Positions 16,753 through 25,708 of a stretch of 47,432 nucleotides of DNA are shown here, in pieces. Each line of letters begins with the position of its first letter. The stretch's first letter is position 1. The position numbers and the translations under genes were made by a program. Origin of the DNA: Alphaproteobacteria bacterium. GTDB lineage: Bacteria; Pseudomonadota; Alphaproteobacteria; Rs-D84. Under the pieces are notes generated by a model. The model saw nothing but the letters and a program-made list of their open reading frames with translations. It ran no database searches and was not told the origin of the DNA. The stretch lies in NCBI GenBank assembly GCA_017554665.1, contig JAFZHX010000008.1, positions 1 to 47,432 on the forward strand, given 5' to 3'.

Positions 16753-18864
16753 ATGGCAAAAACTAAATATACTGCATATGTTTTTAAAGATGGTGAAAGA
16801 GAAGTTCTCAGTGTGGATCTGAGTGCTTTGCCATACGGAAAATTTGATAAAGAACATCCACTGCTTATCAAAGAAGATGTGGTTGTAAAGGCTAGTAAAG
16901 GTAAAGAATTACCAAGTTTTCCAAATGTGATATTCCAAGGGGTGTTTGATTGCTCTTCTTGTGAAATTCGCAAAGGCACAGTGTTGCCAGAAGGTATATC
17001 AGAATTAATTTGTACACATTCTATCAATAACTTGGCAGATTTGTGTGGTGTTTTGCCTGCTTCGGTACGCAAAGTCGTTGTTGAAAATTCGATTTTGAAT
17101 GCTATTCCAAGAGATAAAAATGGCAGTGGTGCTTTGGGTGCAGCTAAGGAATTTGCCGAAATGTATCCAAATGTAGTTGTTATAAACAAAAAAGGACAAA
17201 TTCTATCTTCTGTATTGAAAGATGTAGAAGAACAGCGAAAAGCAGCAGCAGAAAAAACTAAGGAAAAAGTAGTTGTTGAACCTGTTGCAGAAGAAAGTAC
17301 CGATGATTTGATTTCAAAAGAAGAATTGATTGCGATTTGTACAGAAGACACTCAGATATCTGCTGTGTTTAGTAAAAAAGAAATCAAAGAATTGGTGCGT
17401 GAAGCTTTGCGCCCAAAATCAGAAGTTGAACTGAAAGAACGCAAGCTTATAAAAGATGCTATTTATGTACACAAAGATGATACAGAAGCTATTTTGCAGT
17501 TTGTTCGTGAAAAATCTACAGAATCACAAACAAACTCGGTAGAACCTGTTGTCAAGGCAGAGCCTGTAAAGGCAAAGCAACCTGCTACCAAGGTTGAACC
17601 TGAAAAATCAGAAAAACAGGAACAATCAAAAGAAGCACAAAAACTGTATCTGAATAACAAAGAAGTGCAGACCGTTAAGATAAAAAAATATATCCCAGAA
17701 AATATTTTGGGACAATTTGCTCTAAACGACCAAATTGTTATTTTGAATGATATAGCAAAGATAAACATTATGCCGTTTGAAATATCTAAACAGCAAGTTC
17801 ATTATGTTGAAGAAGGTGTTATAAAACGTGCGCAAAATCTGGAATTAAAAAATGCCAGAGTTTTATCGCAAAAGCTACAGGGGCGTGATAATAGACGTAT
17901 CGTTTGGTATATGGACGGAAACGAATTTTATGCTGTGTATTGCTTTTTGAAACACGACAAGTCGTCAGAGTATAATCTAAGATTGCAAGCTGGCAATGAA
18001 GATATTGAAGATGCTATTGCGACTGTAAAGAAAAGTATTGCTGCATCAAAAGCAAAAGGCATAGATGTTTCAGTAGATGGCTGGATAAGTGCTCTTAATG
18101 TAATGCCAGTACAGAAAAAGCAAACAAAAAAACAGCCTGTCAAAAAACAGAAAGCTTGTACTGTGCCAGAAACAAAAACCGCTGTTGTAGAAAAGCAACC
18201 GGTCGAAATGCCAGTGGCAAAACCTGCTGTTGTAGAAAAGCAACCTGTTGAAACATCTGTAGTAAACACAGAAGTCAAGGCTGTAAATCAACCAGAAACA
18301 GAGCAGGTAACAGAAGTTGATTCTGAAAAACGTGAAAAGTATGTTCGTACAAGAGTTGTTGTTAAATCCGAAGCTCTGGATTTATCTAACACAAAAGTAA
18401 GAAAATACTCGGTACAAGGCGAATTGCTTAGCAATGCTTTGAAAGAATTAGATGAAGAAAAAGCTAAATGCCAAGCTGCTATTGTTTCTACAATAAAAAA
18501 TGATATTGTAGAAAACGTAGCTGTGAATTTACTTCAAGTAATTACAGAGCCTGAACCAAAAACAGAAGAAAAAGTTTCTGAAGATACTGAAATGAACTGG
18601 AATGATGTTTATGAATTGCATGCTTCATTTACTGTAAAATTGCAAGATGCGATTGCAAGACAATCTAAATACTTGCAAAAGATATCAGATGCAAAAAATG
18701 CAGACGAAGCATTAAACTATGTTTATAAACTTCATGGTGTTGTAAGTACTAGAAAGAAACACGAAATTATTTTAGGTCGATTGGAGACAATGAAGAAAGA
18801 ATTGCAAAAGTGTCAGCAAGAATATCAAGCAATTCAACAACTTGCCAAGAATCGTACAAAATAA
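16753..18864 (+). CDS. unidentified 703-aa protein with LRR-like N terminus and coiled, Lys/Glu/Val-rich linkers
   Basis: 703 aa, no signal peptide or membrane segment, so presumably cytoplasmic or secreted by a non-Sec route. Residues about 55-150 show a repeating hydrophobic pattern (ISELICTHSINNLADL, VRKVVVENSILNAIP) like leucine-rich repeats. Residues about 155-300 are charged helical linker. A compact region at about 305-440 (IVWYMDGNEFYAVYCFL) may be a second domain. Residues about 455-530 are repetitive, with two AVVEKQPVE units. The C-terminal part is helical. I do not recognise the family. It has its own promoter and terminator. The modular build and linkers are compatible with an effector or scaffold, but nothing proves either. 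Confidence 0.65.
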   Translation: MAKTKYTAYVFKDGEREVLSVDLSALPYGKFDKEHPLLIKEDVVVKASKGKELPSFPNVIFQGVFDCSSCEIRKGTVLPEGISELICTHSINNLADLCGVLPASVRKVVVENSILNAIPRDKNGSGALGAAKEFAEMYPNVVVINKKGQILSSVLKDVEEQRKAAAEKTKEKVVVEPVAEESTDDLISKEELIAICTEDTQISAVFSKKEIKELVREALRPKSEVELKERKLIKDAIYVHKDDTEAILQFVREKSTESQTNSVEPVVKAEPVKAKQPATKVEPEKSEKQEQSKEAQKLYLNNKEVQTVKIKKYIPENILGQFALNDQIVILNDIAKINIMPFEISKQQVHYVEEGVIKRAQNLELKNARVLSQKLQGRDNRRIVWYMDGNEFYAVYCFLKHDKSSEYNLRLQAGNEDIEDAIATVKKSIAASKAKGIDVSVDGWISALNVMPVQKKQTKKQPVKKQKACTVPETKTAVVEKQPVEMPVAKPAVVEKQPVETSVVNTEVKAVNQPETEQVTEVDSEKREKYVRTRVVVKSEALDLSNTKVRKYSVQGELLSNALKELDEEKAKCQAAIVSTIKNDIVENVAVNLLQVITEPEPKTEEKVSEDTEMNWNDVYELHASFTVKLQDAIARQSKYLQKISDAKNADEALNYVYKLHGVVSTRKKHEIILGRLETMKKELQKCQQEYQAIQQLAKNRTK

Positions 18865-18874
18865 AAGTAAAAAA

Positions 18875-18897
18875 CGGGATGAAAATCCCGCTTTTTT
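18875..18897 (+). terminator. terminator after the 703-aa gene
   Basis: CGGGAT-GAAA-ATCCCG followed by CTTTTTTATT; GAAA tetraloop. Confidence 0.85.
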
Positions 18898-18910
18898 ATT
18901 TATTTAGATA

Positions 18911-18939
18911 TTGCAAGTTAGTTTTTTGATTTGTATAAT
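18911..18939 (+). promoter_or_regulatory. promoter of the IHF-like gene
   Basis: TTGCAA (18911-18916), 17-bp spacer, perfect TATAAT (18934-18939). Confidence 0.7.
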
Positions 18940-18973
18940 ATCACACGATTTATAGCATAAGGGAAAAAAAGAA

Positions 18974-19264
18974 ATGGCAACAATTACAAGAAATGATTTT
19001 GCAAACAGACTGCGGGAACGTTTTGGTTTGACAACGGCGGACGCATATAAAATGGTTGATGTGGTATTCGATGAAATTTGTGAATCTTTGATTAACGGTG
19101 AAGAAGTTAAATTTGCAGGTTTCGGTACTTTTAAAATTTTAGAAAAAAATGCTCGTATGGGGCGTAACCCAAAAACGGGTGCTTCTGCAGTTATATCTGC
19201 AAGACGCGTTGTGTCTTTCCGACCAAGTACGGAATTTCGTGATCGCGTTGCTACAAAGAAATAA
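18974..19264 (+). CDS. ihfA: integration host factor / HU family DNA-binding protein, IhfA-like
   Basis: 96 aa. The histone-like fold starts ITRNDFANRLRERFGL, with the conserved FxGFGTF-type turn (VKFAGFGTFKILEK) and the DNA-intercalating arm GRNPKTG...ISARRVVSFRPS. The arm and the overall length (IhfA about 96-100, HU about 90) favour the IHF alpha subunit, which bends DNA in recombination, replication and transcription. HU cannot be excluded. AAGGGAAAA lies upstream of the ATG. Monocistronic between its own promoter and a bidirectional terminator. Confidence 0.8.
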   Translation: MATITRNDFANRLRERFGLTTADAYKMVDVVFDEICESLINGEEVKFAGFGTFKILEKNARMGRNPKTGASAVISARRVVSFRPSTEFRDRVATKK

Positions 19265-19267
19265 AAA

Positions 19268-19297
19268 AATCCCCCAAACGGGGGAGTTTTATTTTGC
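19268..19297. terminator. bidirectional terminator between the IHF-like and DUF2147 genes
   Basis: CCCCC-AAAC-GGGGG with seven As on the left and TTTTATTTT on the right. Confidence 0.8.
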
Positions 19298-19807
19298 TGG
19301 TTTCCAAGTGCTTGTATCAAGATTTTGTAAATCTGCAGGCAATTTAGAGTTGTCCATTGTATTCCATTTTTGTGTGCGACCAAAAGGTCCAATTTTTCCA
19401 CGAACATTTAATACAGATGGTTTTTCTTGCCACATTACACTGGAATAAATTTTTCCAGATTTAGGATCCATGATTTTACCATCTTCGTATTCATGGTCAT
19501 CGTCGTCCCATTCCATATCCCAGATAATATCCAAGCCGACCATTGTTGGTTTGCCTTTTACTTTTTCTGCGATGCGTGTTGGATTAGAAAGTGTTTCTGA
19601 AATTTGTCCGTCTGTTCCATACAAAGCAATAATACGACCAGCAAGTTCTGTGTCGTCGCCGTCCTTGTATTCATAAATTTGAACGATTGATTTAGGGGTG
19701 TTAGTTTCGTCATCGATTGTTTGGTATGTACCAACAAACGGCATAGCGGCATTTGCAATAACTGGAAACAAGATTGCAGACAATGTATATAAAAAACTTT
19801 TTCTCAT
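19289..19807 (-). CDS. DUF2147 family secreted protein
   Basis: 172 aa. Signal peptide MRKSFLYTLSAILFPVIANA, then a beta-rich lipocalin-like domain of the DUF2147 family: GTYQTID near the start, AGRIIALYG, the YEDGKIMDPKSGKIYSS core and the closing LNVRGKIGPFGRTQKW. Length is usual for the family. An acidic DMEWDDDDHEYEDG stretch replaces the usual short loop. The family is periplasmic and of unknown function, possibly binding a small ligand. It converges with the IHF-like gene and shares its terminator. Confidence 0.8.
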   Translation of the reverse strand: MRKSFLYTLSAILFPVIANAAMPFVGTYQTIDDETNTPKSIVQIYEYKDGDDTELAGRIIALYGTDGQISETLSNPTRIAEKVKGKPTMVGLDIIWDMEWDDDDHEYEDGKIMDPKSGKIYSSVMWQEKPSVLNVRGKIGPFGRTQKWNTMDNSKLPADLQNLDTSTWKPAK

Positions 19808-19877
19808 AGTATATCATTTTTTTATTTTTTATATATTGGACAAGATTATTATAAAAAGATTTTTTTCTTTGCGTAAC

Positions 19878-19903
19878 AAAAAAGCGACGCGTTATGCGTC
19901 GCT
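19878..19903 (-). terminator. terminator after pepO
   Basis: On the minus strand AGCGACGC-loop-GCGTCGCT followed by TTTTT, directly after the pepO stop codon. Confidence 0.8.
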
Positions 19904-19907
19904 GTTC

Positions 19908-21890
19908 TTACCATAATTTTACACGATTTTGTGGCATTATGTACATTTTGTCGTTCTGTGTAATACCAAACGCTTCGTACCAAGCATTGATATGTGGCAA
20001 AATTCCATTTACACGGTTTTTGCCCAAAGAATGTTCGTCGACTTTTGTTAGTCTTAGCTCTTCTGCAGAACGAATGTTTTGTGCCCACACACCTGCGTAT
20101 GCGATAAAGAAACGCATGTCGGATGTCAGATTGTTTATAGTAGCTGTTGCAGTGCCAAAGTTTTTATAGGCGTCAAAAGAAATTGTAACACCACCAAAGT
20201 CGGCAAGATTTTCACCCAAAGTAAATGTTCCGTTTGCGTTAACTTCGTCATTGATTTTGATTGTGTCAAAGAACTCCTTCATAACATTTGCAAGTTTGTT
20301 AAAGCCTTCTGCGTCTTCTTTTGTCCACCAGTCTTTCATGTTTCCGTCTTTGTCAAAGTGGCGACCAGAATCGTCAAAGCCATGTGTCATTTCATGACCG
20401 ATAACAGCACCGATTGCACCATAGTTAAACGCATCGTCTGCTTCCATGTCAAAAAATGGGTATTGCAAAATTCCGGCTGGGAAACAAATTTCATTTGATG
20501 AAGGGTCGTAATACGCATTTACTTCGTGTGCGTTCATATACCAAATTGTAGGGGCTTTTTCTTTGCCTATTTTTTCAATCCAAAAAGCATCTTCGAATTG
20601 AGCAACACGCATCATATTTTCCCACAAGGAATCATTTTTGATTTCCAGTTTTGAATAATCGCGCCATTTGTCTGGATAGCCGATTTTTGCTTTAAATGAG
20701 GATAATTTTTCTAATGCTTTTTGTTTTGTTGTATCGCTCATCCAATCCAAGTTTTCGATACGCATTGCATACGCGCGTTGTAAATTTTTTACCAACTGTT
20801 GCATGCGTTTTTTTGCATCGCTTGAAAAATATTTTTTTACATACAGTCTGCCAACTTCTTCTCCCAAAGAACCGTCAATCATAGATACAGCGCGTTTCCA
20901 ACGAGGTTTTTGTTCTTTTTGTCCTGCCATTGTGCGGTTGTAAAAGTCAAAAGAAATATCATAAGTTTTATCGTCCAAAACAGTATCTGCAGCACTGACA
21001 ATACGATATTTTAGATAAGTTTTAATTAACTCGAAATCAGTATCGTTCATGATAGCAATTGATTCGGTTATTGCTTCTGGTTGTGCTATATTTATAAATT
21101 CTGCATGTGTTGCACCGCGAGCTGTTAAAAACATATCCCAATCAAAACCAGTGAATTTTGATTTTACTTCTTCTATGCTCATTTTGTGATAGTTTGCGTG
21201 TGGGTCGCGTAGTTTTTCTTTTGGGTAAAAAGATTTTGCCATGCGTTCTTCCAATGCATATAATTTTTCAGTATCAACATCTATGCCAAAGTTCTGCATT
21301 TGTTTGCTGATAAATTCTTTATATTTTTTTCTTACTTCGACTGATTTTGCGTCTGTGTCAAAATAATAGTCGCGTGACAATCCCAAACCGCCTTGGCCAA
21401 TGTTGTACAAAAAGTGTTCGCTATCCATTTCGTCCAGACCAACACCATCGCCCCAAAAAGCAGATGAAAAAGTGAACATGTGTCCCATGTATTCTGGCAA
21501 CTTTTCGCGAGTTAATTCGTCAATTTGTTTAATCAAATTAGTAACAGGTTTTGTTCCTTCTGTATTTAATTTTTCTGCGTCCATTGCGATTTTGTATAAC
21601 AGACCGATTTTGCCTGTGTCGCTTTCCGCAATCTCGCGAGTGCGTTCTAAATTTGTGTTGCGCAATACATCAAAAGCACCATATCTGGAATAATCATCAG
21701 GAATAGGATTTGCTACACGCCAACCGTTTGTTGCATATTGATAAAAATCATTTCCTGCTTGGAAAGTTGTATCCATGTTTTCTGTTTTGATGCCTGTGTT
21801 CAATGTTTTCTCCTTTGTAAAAAAATAAGCATATTCGATAGAGCAAATAACTGCGATAATACCGATAATGTTCAAAATTTTGTTTTTCAT
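19908..21890 (-). CDS. pepO: M13 family zinc metallopeptidase (neprilysin/PepO type)
   Basis: 660 aa. The N terminus (MKNKILNIIGIIAVICSIEYAYFF) is a signal peptide or membrane anchor to the periplasm. The peptidase N domain begins with NDFYQYATNGWR. The zinc site has HEMTH (near residue 498) and the third ligand in ENLADFGG downstream. Upstream are the substrate-binding VNAYYDPSSNEICFPAGIL motif and, at the C terminus, the family-typical ending in LW. These enzymes cut oligopeptides. All catalytic elements are present. It starts 1 nt after the hemW stop, so the two genes are translationally coupled. Confidence 0.93.
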   Translation of the reverse strand: MKNKILNIIGIIAVICSIEYAYFFTKEKTLNTGIKTENMDTTFQAGNDFYQYATNGWRVANPIPDDYSRYGAFDVLRNTNLERTREIAESDTGKIGLLYKIAMDAEKLNTEGTKPVTNLIKQIDELTREKLPEYMGHMFTFSSAFWGDGVGLDEMDSEHFLYNIGQGGLGLSRDYYFDTDAKSVEVRKKYKEFISKQMQNFGIDVDTEKLYALEERMAKSFYPKEKLRDPHANYHKMSIEEVKSKFTGFDWDMFLTARGATHAEFINIAQPEAITESIAIMNDTDFELIKTYLKYRIVSAADTVLDDKTYDISFDFYNRTMAGQKEQKPRWKRAVSMIDGSLGEEVGRLYVKKYFSSDAKKRMQQLVKNLQRAYAMRIENLDWMSDTTKQKALEKLSSFKAKIGYPDKWRDYSKLEIKNDSLWENMMRVAQFEDAFWIEKIGKEKAPTIWYMNAHEVNAYYDPSSNEICFPAGILQYPFFDMEADDAFNYGAIGAVIGHEMTHGFDDSGRHFDKDGNMKDWWTKEDAEGFNKLANVMKEFFDTIKINDEVNANGTFTLGENLADFGGVTISFDAYKNFGTATATINNLTSDMRFFIAYAGVWAQNIRSAEELRLTKVDEHSLGKNRVNGILPHINAWYEAFGITQNDKMYIMPQNRVKLW

Positions 21891-21891
21891 T

Positions 21892-22950
21892 TTACTTCAC
21901 CATATTTACCAAAATGTCATCCAGAATTAACAAGCCTTTGTCTGTTGTGCAAATTCTGTTGTTGTGTACTTGCACCAGTTCAGGGTGAGAGTTAATCCAG
22001 TTTATATCAATAGCCTTTTTTACATCGTCTGTCAATCGACAACCGCGTTTAGTCCTCATACCAGTAATAATCATTTCAGTAGCGCGAACGCAATTAGATA
22101 TTTTTTCAAATTTTTTATAATCGCCCAACTGTTCGTACCAAGAACCGTTGTGATATATGCGCCCGGCAGCACCCAAGCCGATACCGATATAAGGTTCTCC
22201 GTCCCAAATGTTTTCATTGTGTATGCAGTGTTGATTTTCTGTTGCGTAATTTGAAACTTCGTATCGAGGTAAATTTAATGTGTCGCCAATTGCGTTGTAC
22301 ATTTTTGCCATTGTTTCATTGTCTGGCATTTGTAAATTCATTTTGCCAAAAGGAGTGTCAGGCTCAATTGTCAGTTCGTACATAGAGCAATGTTGTAATC
22401 CAAGTTTGTTTACTTGTTTGCAAGTGTTAATTACTTCATCTACATTTTCGTTTGGCAGCCCGTAAATAAAATCTGCGGATACACGCAAACCAATATTATT
22501 TGCTTCGTCTAACAGTTGTAAAGCATCTTGTGCAGTATGTTTGCGTCCCAGGAATGCCAGTTTGTTATCGTCAAGGCTTTGAATGCCGACAGACAGTCTG
22601 TTCACGCCCAGATGATAAAAATCTTTTAGTTTTTCTTTGTTTATTGTTTTTGGGTTTGATTCCAAGGTTATTTCTGCGTTTGGTAACAGATTAAAAGTGT
22701 TCTTGATAGTTTGTATAATCGTTTCGAATGTGCGTACAGGCATCAAGGAAGGTGTTCCACCACCAAAAAATATTGTTGGAATATCTATTTTGTTTAGCTT
22801 TTTACCCCAGAATTCGATTTCGTTACATATATCTTTTGTGTATTTGTCCCAGTCAGGTGCACTGCAAGCGCGCGAAAAAAATGCGCAATAGTTGCACTTG
22901 GACATACAAAATGGAACGTGTATATAAATATTGTGTGTTGTGCTTGTCAT
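21892..22950 (-). CDS. hemW: HemW-type radical SAM protein (heme chaperone, HemN-like)
   Basis: 352 aa, shorter than true HemN (about 450). The radical-SAM cluster CMSKCNYC is at residues 15-22, followed by FFGGGTPSL, the NRLSVGIQSLDD motif and DFIYGLPNE. The C-terminal HemN_C region is present (GIGLGAAGRIY). HemW binds heme and is thought to deliver it to respiratory proteins; HemN-type residues N-terminal to the cluster are missing. The ATG lies 8 nt after the -10 box with no SD, so the mRNA looks leaderless. pepO follows with a 1-nt gap. Confidence 0.88.
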   Translation of the reverse strand: MTSTTHNIYIHVPFCMSKCNYCAFFSRACSAPDWDKYTKDICNEIEFWGKKLNKIDIPTIFFGGGTPSLMPVRTFETIIQTIKNTFNLLPNAEITLESNPKTINKEKLKDFYHLGVNRLSVGIQSLDDNKLAFLGRKHTAQDALQLLDEANNIGLRVSADFIYGLPNENVDEVINTCKQVNKLGLQHCSMYELTIEPDTPFGKMNLQMPDNETMAKMYNAIGDTLNLPRYEVSNYATENQHCIHNENIWDGEPYIGIGLGAAGRIYHNGSWYEQLGDYKKFEKISNCVRATEMIITGMRTKRGCRLTDDVKKAIDINWINSHPELVQVHNNRICTTDKGLLILDDILVNMVK

Positions 22951-22958
22951 TATGGCGT

Positions 22959-22986
22959 ATTTTACAATCTGATAATATTAGTGCAA
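22959..22986 (-). promoter_or_regulatory. promoter of hemW-pepO, leaderless geometry
   Basis: Minus-strand TTGCAC (22981-22986), 16-bp spacer, TAAAAT (22959-22964); 8 nt from the -10 to the hemW ATG. Confidence 0.55.
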
Positions 22987-23026
22987 GTTATAAATGAAAA
23001 CACTTTTTTAAATCTCTTTTTTATGA

Positions 23027-23032
23027 TATACT
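23027..23032 (+). promoter_or_regulatory. -10 box of the outer-membrane protein gene
   Basis: TATACT ends 12 nt before the ATG at 23045; no convincing -35. It implies a very short leader without SD. Confidence 0.35.
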
Positions 23033-23044
23033 ATACCTTGAAAT

Positions 23045-24568
23045 ATGAAAATGAAGGTAGGAACAATATCATTTTTGTCGGCTATTCTGGCTCCGTTGGC
23101 GGCTTTTGCTGCGAACGAAGGGGTGCCTTCATACTATCAGACTCAGATGATGCCAACGGCAAATCAGATGGGTTATGGTGGTTATGCTAACCAAGGATAT
23201 ACAAAGTATATCGGCCAATCTGGTACAAAACAGGTTATCGGCTCTCGTAGTTATAGTTATCAGGTTCCACGTCCACAAATGCCAACAGCAGTGTTTGGTA
23301 CAATGACTGCTAATGGTATTGCTATGCCGATAGAGGCGGAACCAAAAACATATTTGTTTGCTGAATATTCTAGAAGATTTGCAGACTTTGAATTTGAAAC
23401 GGGTGTAAATTCCATCCTTGAATGGGACGATATGATATGGGATGAAATCACTGTTGGTGCTCGTCATAATTTTAGTTTGCGTGATTTTGATATGAGTGTG
23501 TATGGTGAATATACACGCGGTACGATGTCGCATGGTGGTTTGTCTATGGACTATGACTTAAAGCCGTTTGATGAAGCCTATCCAGAAGGCGGTATCTTTA
23601 CGATTTCAACAGGTGATCAAACAGGAAGCTCTGATCGTTTGCGTCTTGGTATATCAGCGCACCATGCTTGGGATATTGGTGGATGGAAGTTGTCGCCTAC
23701 ATTTGGTTATGAAATTTTCAAGCATAATTTGGAAATGTCTAATCATTACTATCCAAATCCTGGTATTTATTTGCCTTTGATGACAGATAGGGGTGAATAT
23801 GTATTTGGTGATTCTTTTGGTGATTATTATTCTGTTCCTGTTGGTACTGTGGTTCCAGAAGATTGGTATCAGGTTTGTATGTCTCCAGAAGATATTAAAA
23901 TCGTAACAAATGTTCCATCAGGTTATACAAATGGTTTTGGAATCTTGGGTGATTCTTTGGTAACTGGTGATTATGAAATTTCTATGGGTACAACACCTTG
24001 GGGTGTTGAAGCAGGCGAATGTGTTATCATTGGTGGCGATGGTCCTATTGTAGTAGAAGGTACTACTCACATTTATAACACAACTTGGTCTGGTTTTTAT
24101 ATTGGTCTAGAAATTGAAAAACAGATGACTTTGAAAGATAAATTGCGCATGTATGTTCAGTTTGGTATGCCAGAATATTCTTCCGAAGGTATATGGCCAA
24201 ATCGTACAGACTGGCAACAAAATCCAAGCTTCTTGGACGAAGGTAGCAATGATGCGTATTCTTATATGGCAGAAATGGAATATGATTATAAATTGTCTGA
24301 CAGATTGCGTTTGTCTTTAAAGGTTGATACGAATTATTTCTATGTTGGCAAGATTCCTGGCGAATTGTATGTTGCAGAATACAGCCAATATGTTATCGAT
24401 GAAAACGGACAATATGTAATGGAAGAAGTTATTGCAGAAGATGGTTCTATTTATTATGTCCCATTGCTAGAAACAGTTCCTGCACATACGGAAAAAGTTC
24501 AAGATTCATTGAAACGTGCAGCTTGGCAGTCATTTGGCTTGCACATTGGGGTTAAATACGCTTTTTAA
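23045..24568 (+). CDS. predicted outer-membrane beta-barrel protein
   Basis: 507 aa. Signal peptide about 1-22 (ISFLSAILAPLAAFA). The mature part is rich in Tyr, Gly and alternating hydrophobic strands (FEFETGVNSILEWDDM, FDMSVYGEYTRG, TFGYEIF, YMAEMEYDYKLSDRLRLSL), and it ends in Phe (GLHIGVKYAF) as expected for BAM-inserted barrels. Sequence does not match a porin family I can name. A 110-residue insert (about 240-345) with acidic, Gly-rich sequence may be an extracellular loop. The gene is followed 22 bp later by a transglycosylase gene and may be co-transcribed with it. No SD is visible at the start. Confidence 0.75.
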   Translation: MKMKVGTISFLSAILAPLAAFAANEGVPSYYQTQMMPTANQMGYGGYANQGYTKYIGQSGTKQVIGSRSYSYQVPRPQMPTAVFGTMTANGIAMPIEAEPKTYLFAEYSRRFADFEFETGVNSILEWDDMIWDEITVGARHNFSLRDFDMSVYGEYTRGTMSHGGLSMDYDLKPFDEAYPEGGIFTISTGDQTGSSDRLRLGISAHHAWDIGGWKLSPTFGYEIFKHNLEMSNHYYPNPGIYLPLMTDRGEYVFGDSFGDYYSVPVGTVVPEDWYQVCMSPEDIKIVTNVPSGYTNGFGILGDSLVTGDYEISMGTTPWGVEAGECVIIGGDGPIVVEGTTHIYNTTWSGFYIGLEIEKQMTLKDKLRMYVQFGMPEYSSEGIWPNRTDWQQNPSFLDEGSNDAYSYMAEMEYDYKLSDRLRLSLKVDTNYFYVGKIPGELYVAEYSQYVIDENGQYVMEEVIAEDGSIYYVPLLETVPAHTEKVQDSLKRAAWQSFGLHIGVKYAF

Positions 24569-24590
24569 CATTTAATTAGGGTGCTTTGTG

Positions 24591-25643
24591 ATGAAGAAAT
24601 TATCGCTTGGGCTAATTTTGGCTATGTTTGTTATACCTTTTTCTGTGCGTGCCGAGCGCGGTGCGTTTGATGTAGATCGTTGGTATAATATAATTGATTC
24701 TGTTAAACAAAAAGCAGCTAGCCAAGGAATCTCTGAAAATGTTATAAATCAGACTGTAAAATCCATTGGTTTTATTCCGTCTATTATTAAAAGCGATAAA
24801 AATCAGTCTGAATTTAAATTAACTCTGCAACAATATTTGGATAGAACTGTTTCTGATAAACGCATTACACAAGGTCGCTCTATGAAGCAGAAATACCCAA
24901 CAATGTTATCAAAGGTAGAGGCAAAATACGGTCTGCAACCTCATGTGATATTGGCTTTTTGGGGGATGGAATCAAACTATGGTGCGGTAAAGTCAAAGCA
25001 TAAATTGACAGATGCGTTTTTTACCTTGATGTATGACGGCAGACGCGAAACTTTTTTCACAAATCAGTTAATAGCTTTGATGAAGATAGCTGATAAAAAC
25101 AAACTTGATATAAATGATATTCACGGCTCTTGGGCGGGTGCGATGGGGCATTTTCAATTTATCCCAACAACATTATCTCAGTATGGGGTTGACAGTAATG
25201 GTGATGGTCGCATAGATATTATAAACAGCATTGGTGATGCTATGTACAGTGCTGGTAATTATTTGAATAAGTTAGGTTGGAACCCAAATGAAAGAATTGT
25301 TAGACGCGTAATATTGCCTGCTGATTTTGATATAACAATGTTGGACGGCAAAACAAAGTTGACATTACCACAGTGGACAGCGCTTGGGGTTGTAAATCCT
25401 GATGGTACACCAATTCCTTCAATAGAAATGATAGCGGGATTGGTTACAGATGTTGCTGATATAGAAGCACAACGCAATACTTCTAAAACAGAAGCAGAGC
25501 AATCAGAAATGGACGCAGATGTTGCACCTGCGCCTGTAATCGAAGCTTATTTGACATATCCGAATTTTTACAGAATAAAAAAATGGAATAATTCAAACTG
25601 GTATGCGATTGCGATTGCAAACTTGGCAGACCAATTAAAATAA
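24591..25643 (+). CDS. lytic murein transglycosylase, MltB family
   Basis: 350 aa from the ATG at 24591; a GTG directly before it (24588) is an alternative. Signal peptide KLSLGLILAMFVIPFSVRA. The SLT_2/MltB domain has the catalytic Glu in AFWGMESNYG (about residue 127), followed by the substrate-groove motifs GSWAGAMGHFQFIPTT and DSNGDGRIDIINSIGDA. These enzymes cleave glycan strands of peptidoglycan to 1,6-anhydro-muropeptides. No lipobox Cys is seen, so it is probably soluble in the periplasm rather than a lipoprotein as in E. coli MltB. Confidence 0.9.
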   Translation: MKKLSLGLILAMFVIPFSVRAERGAFDVDRWYNIIDSVKQKAASQGISENVINQTVKSIGFIPSIIKSDKNQSEFKLTLQQYLDRTVSDKRITQGRSMKQKYPTMLSKVEAKYGLQPHVILAFWGMESNYGAVKSKHKLTDAFFTLMYDGRRETFFTNQLIALMKIADKNKLDINDIHGSWAGAMGHFQFIPTTLSQYGVDSNGDGRIDIINSIGDAMYSAGNYLNKLGWNPNERIVRRVILPADFDITMLDGKTKLTLPQWTALGVVNPDGTPIPSIEMIAGLVTDVADIEAQRNTSKTEAEQSEMDADVAPAPVIEAYLTYPNFYRIKKWNNSNWYAIAIANLADQLK

Positions 25644-25708
25644 AAATAATTGATATATTACTATTTCTTTGATATTCTTTCCTGTATAAGCATATTAAAG
25701 GATGATTT

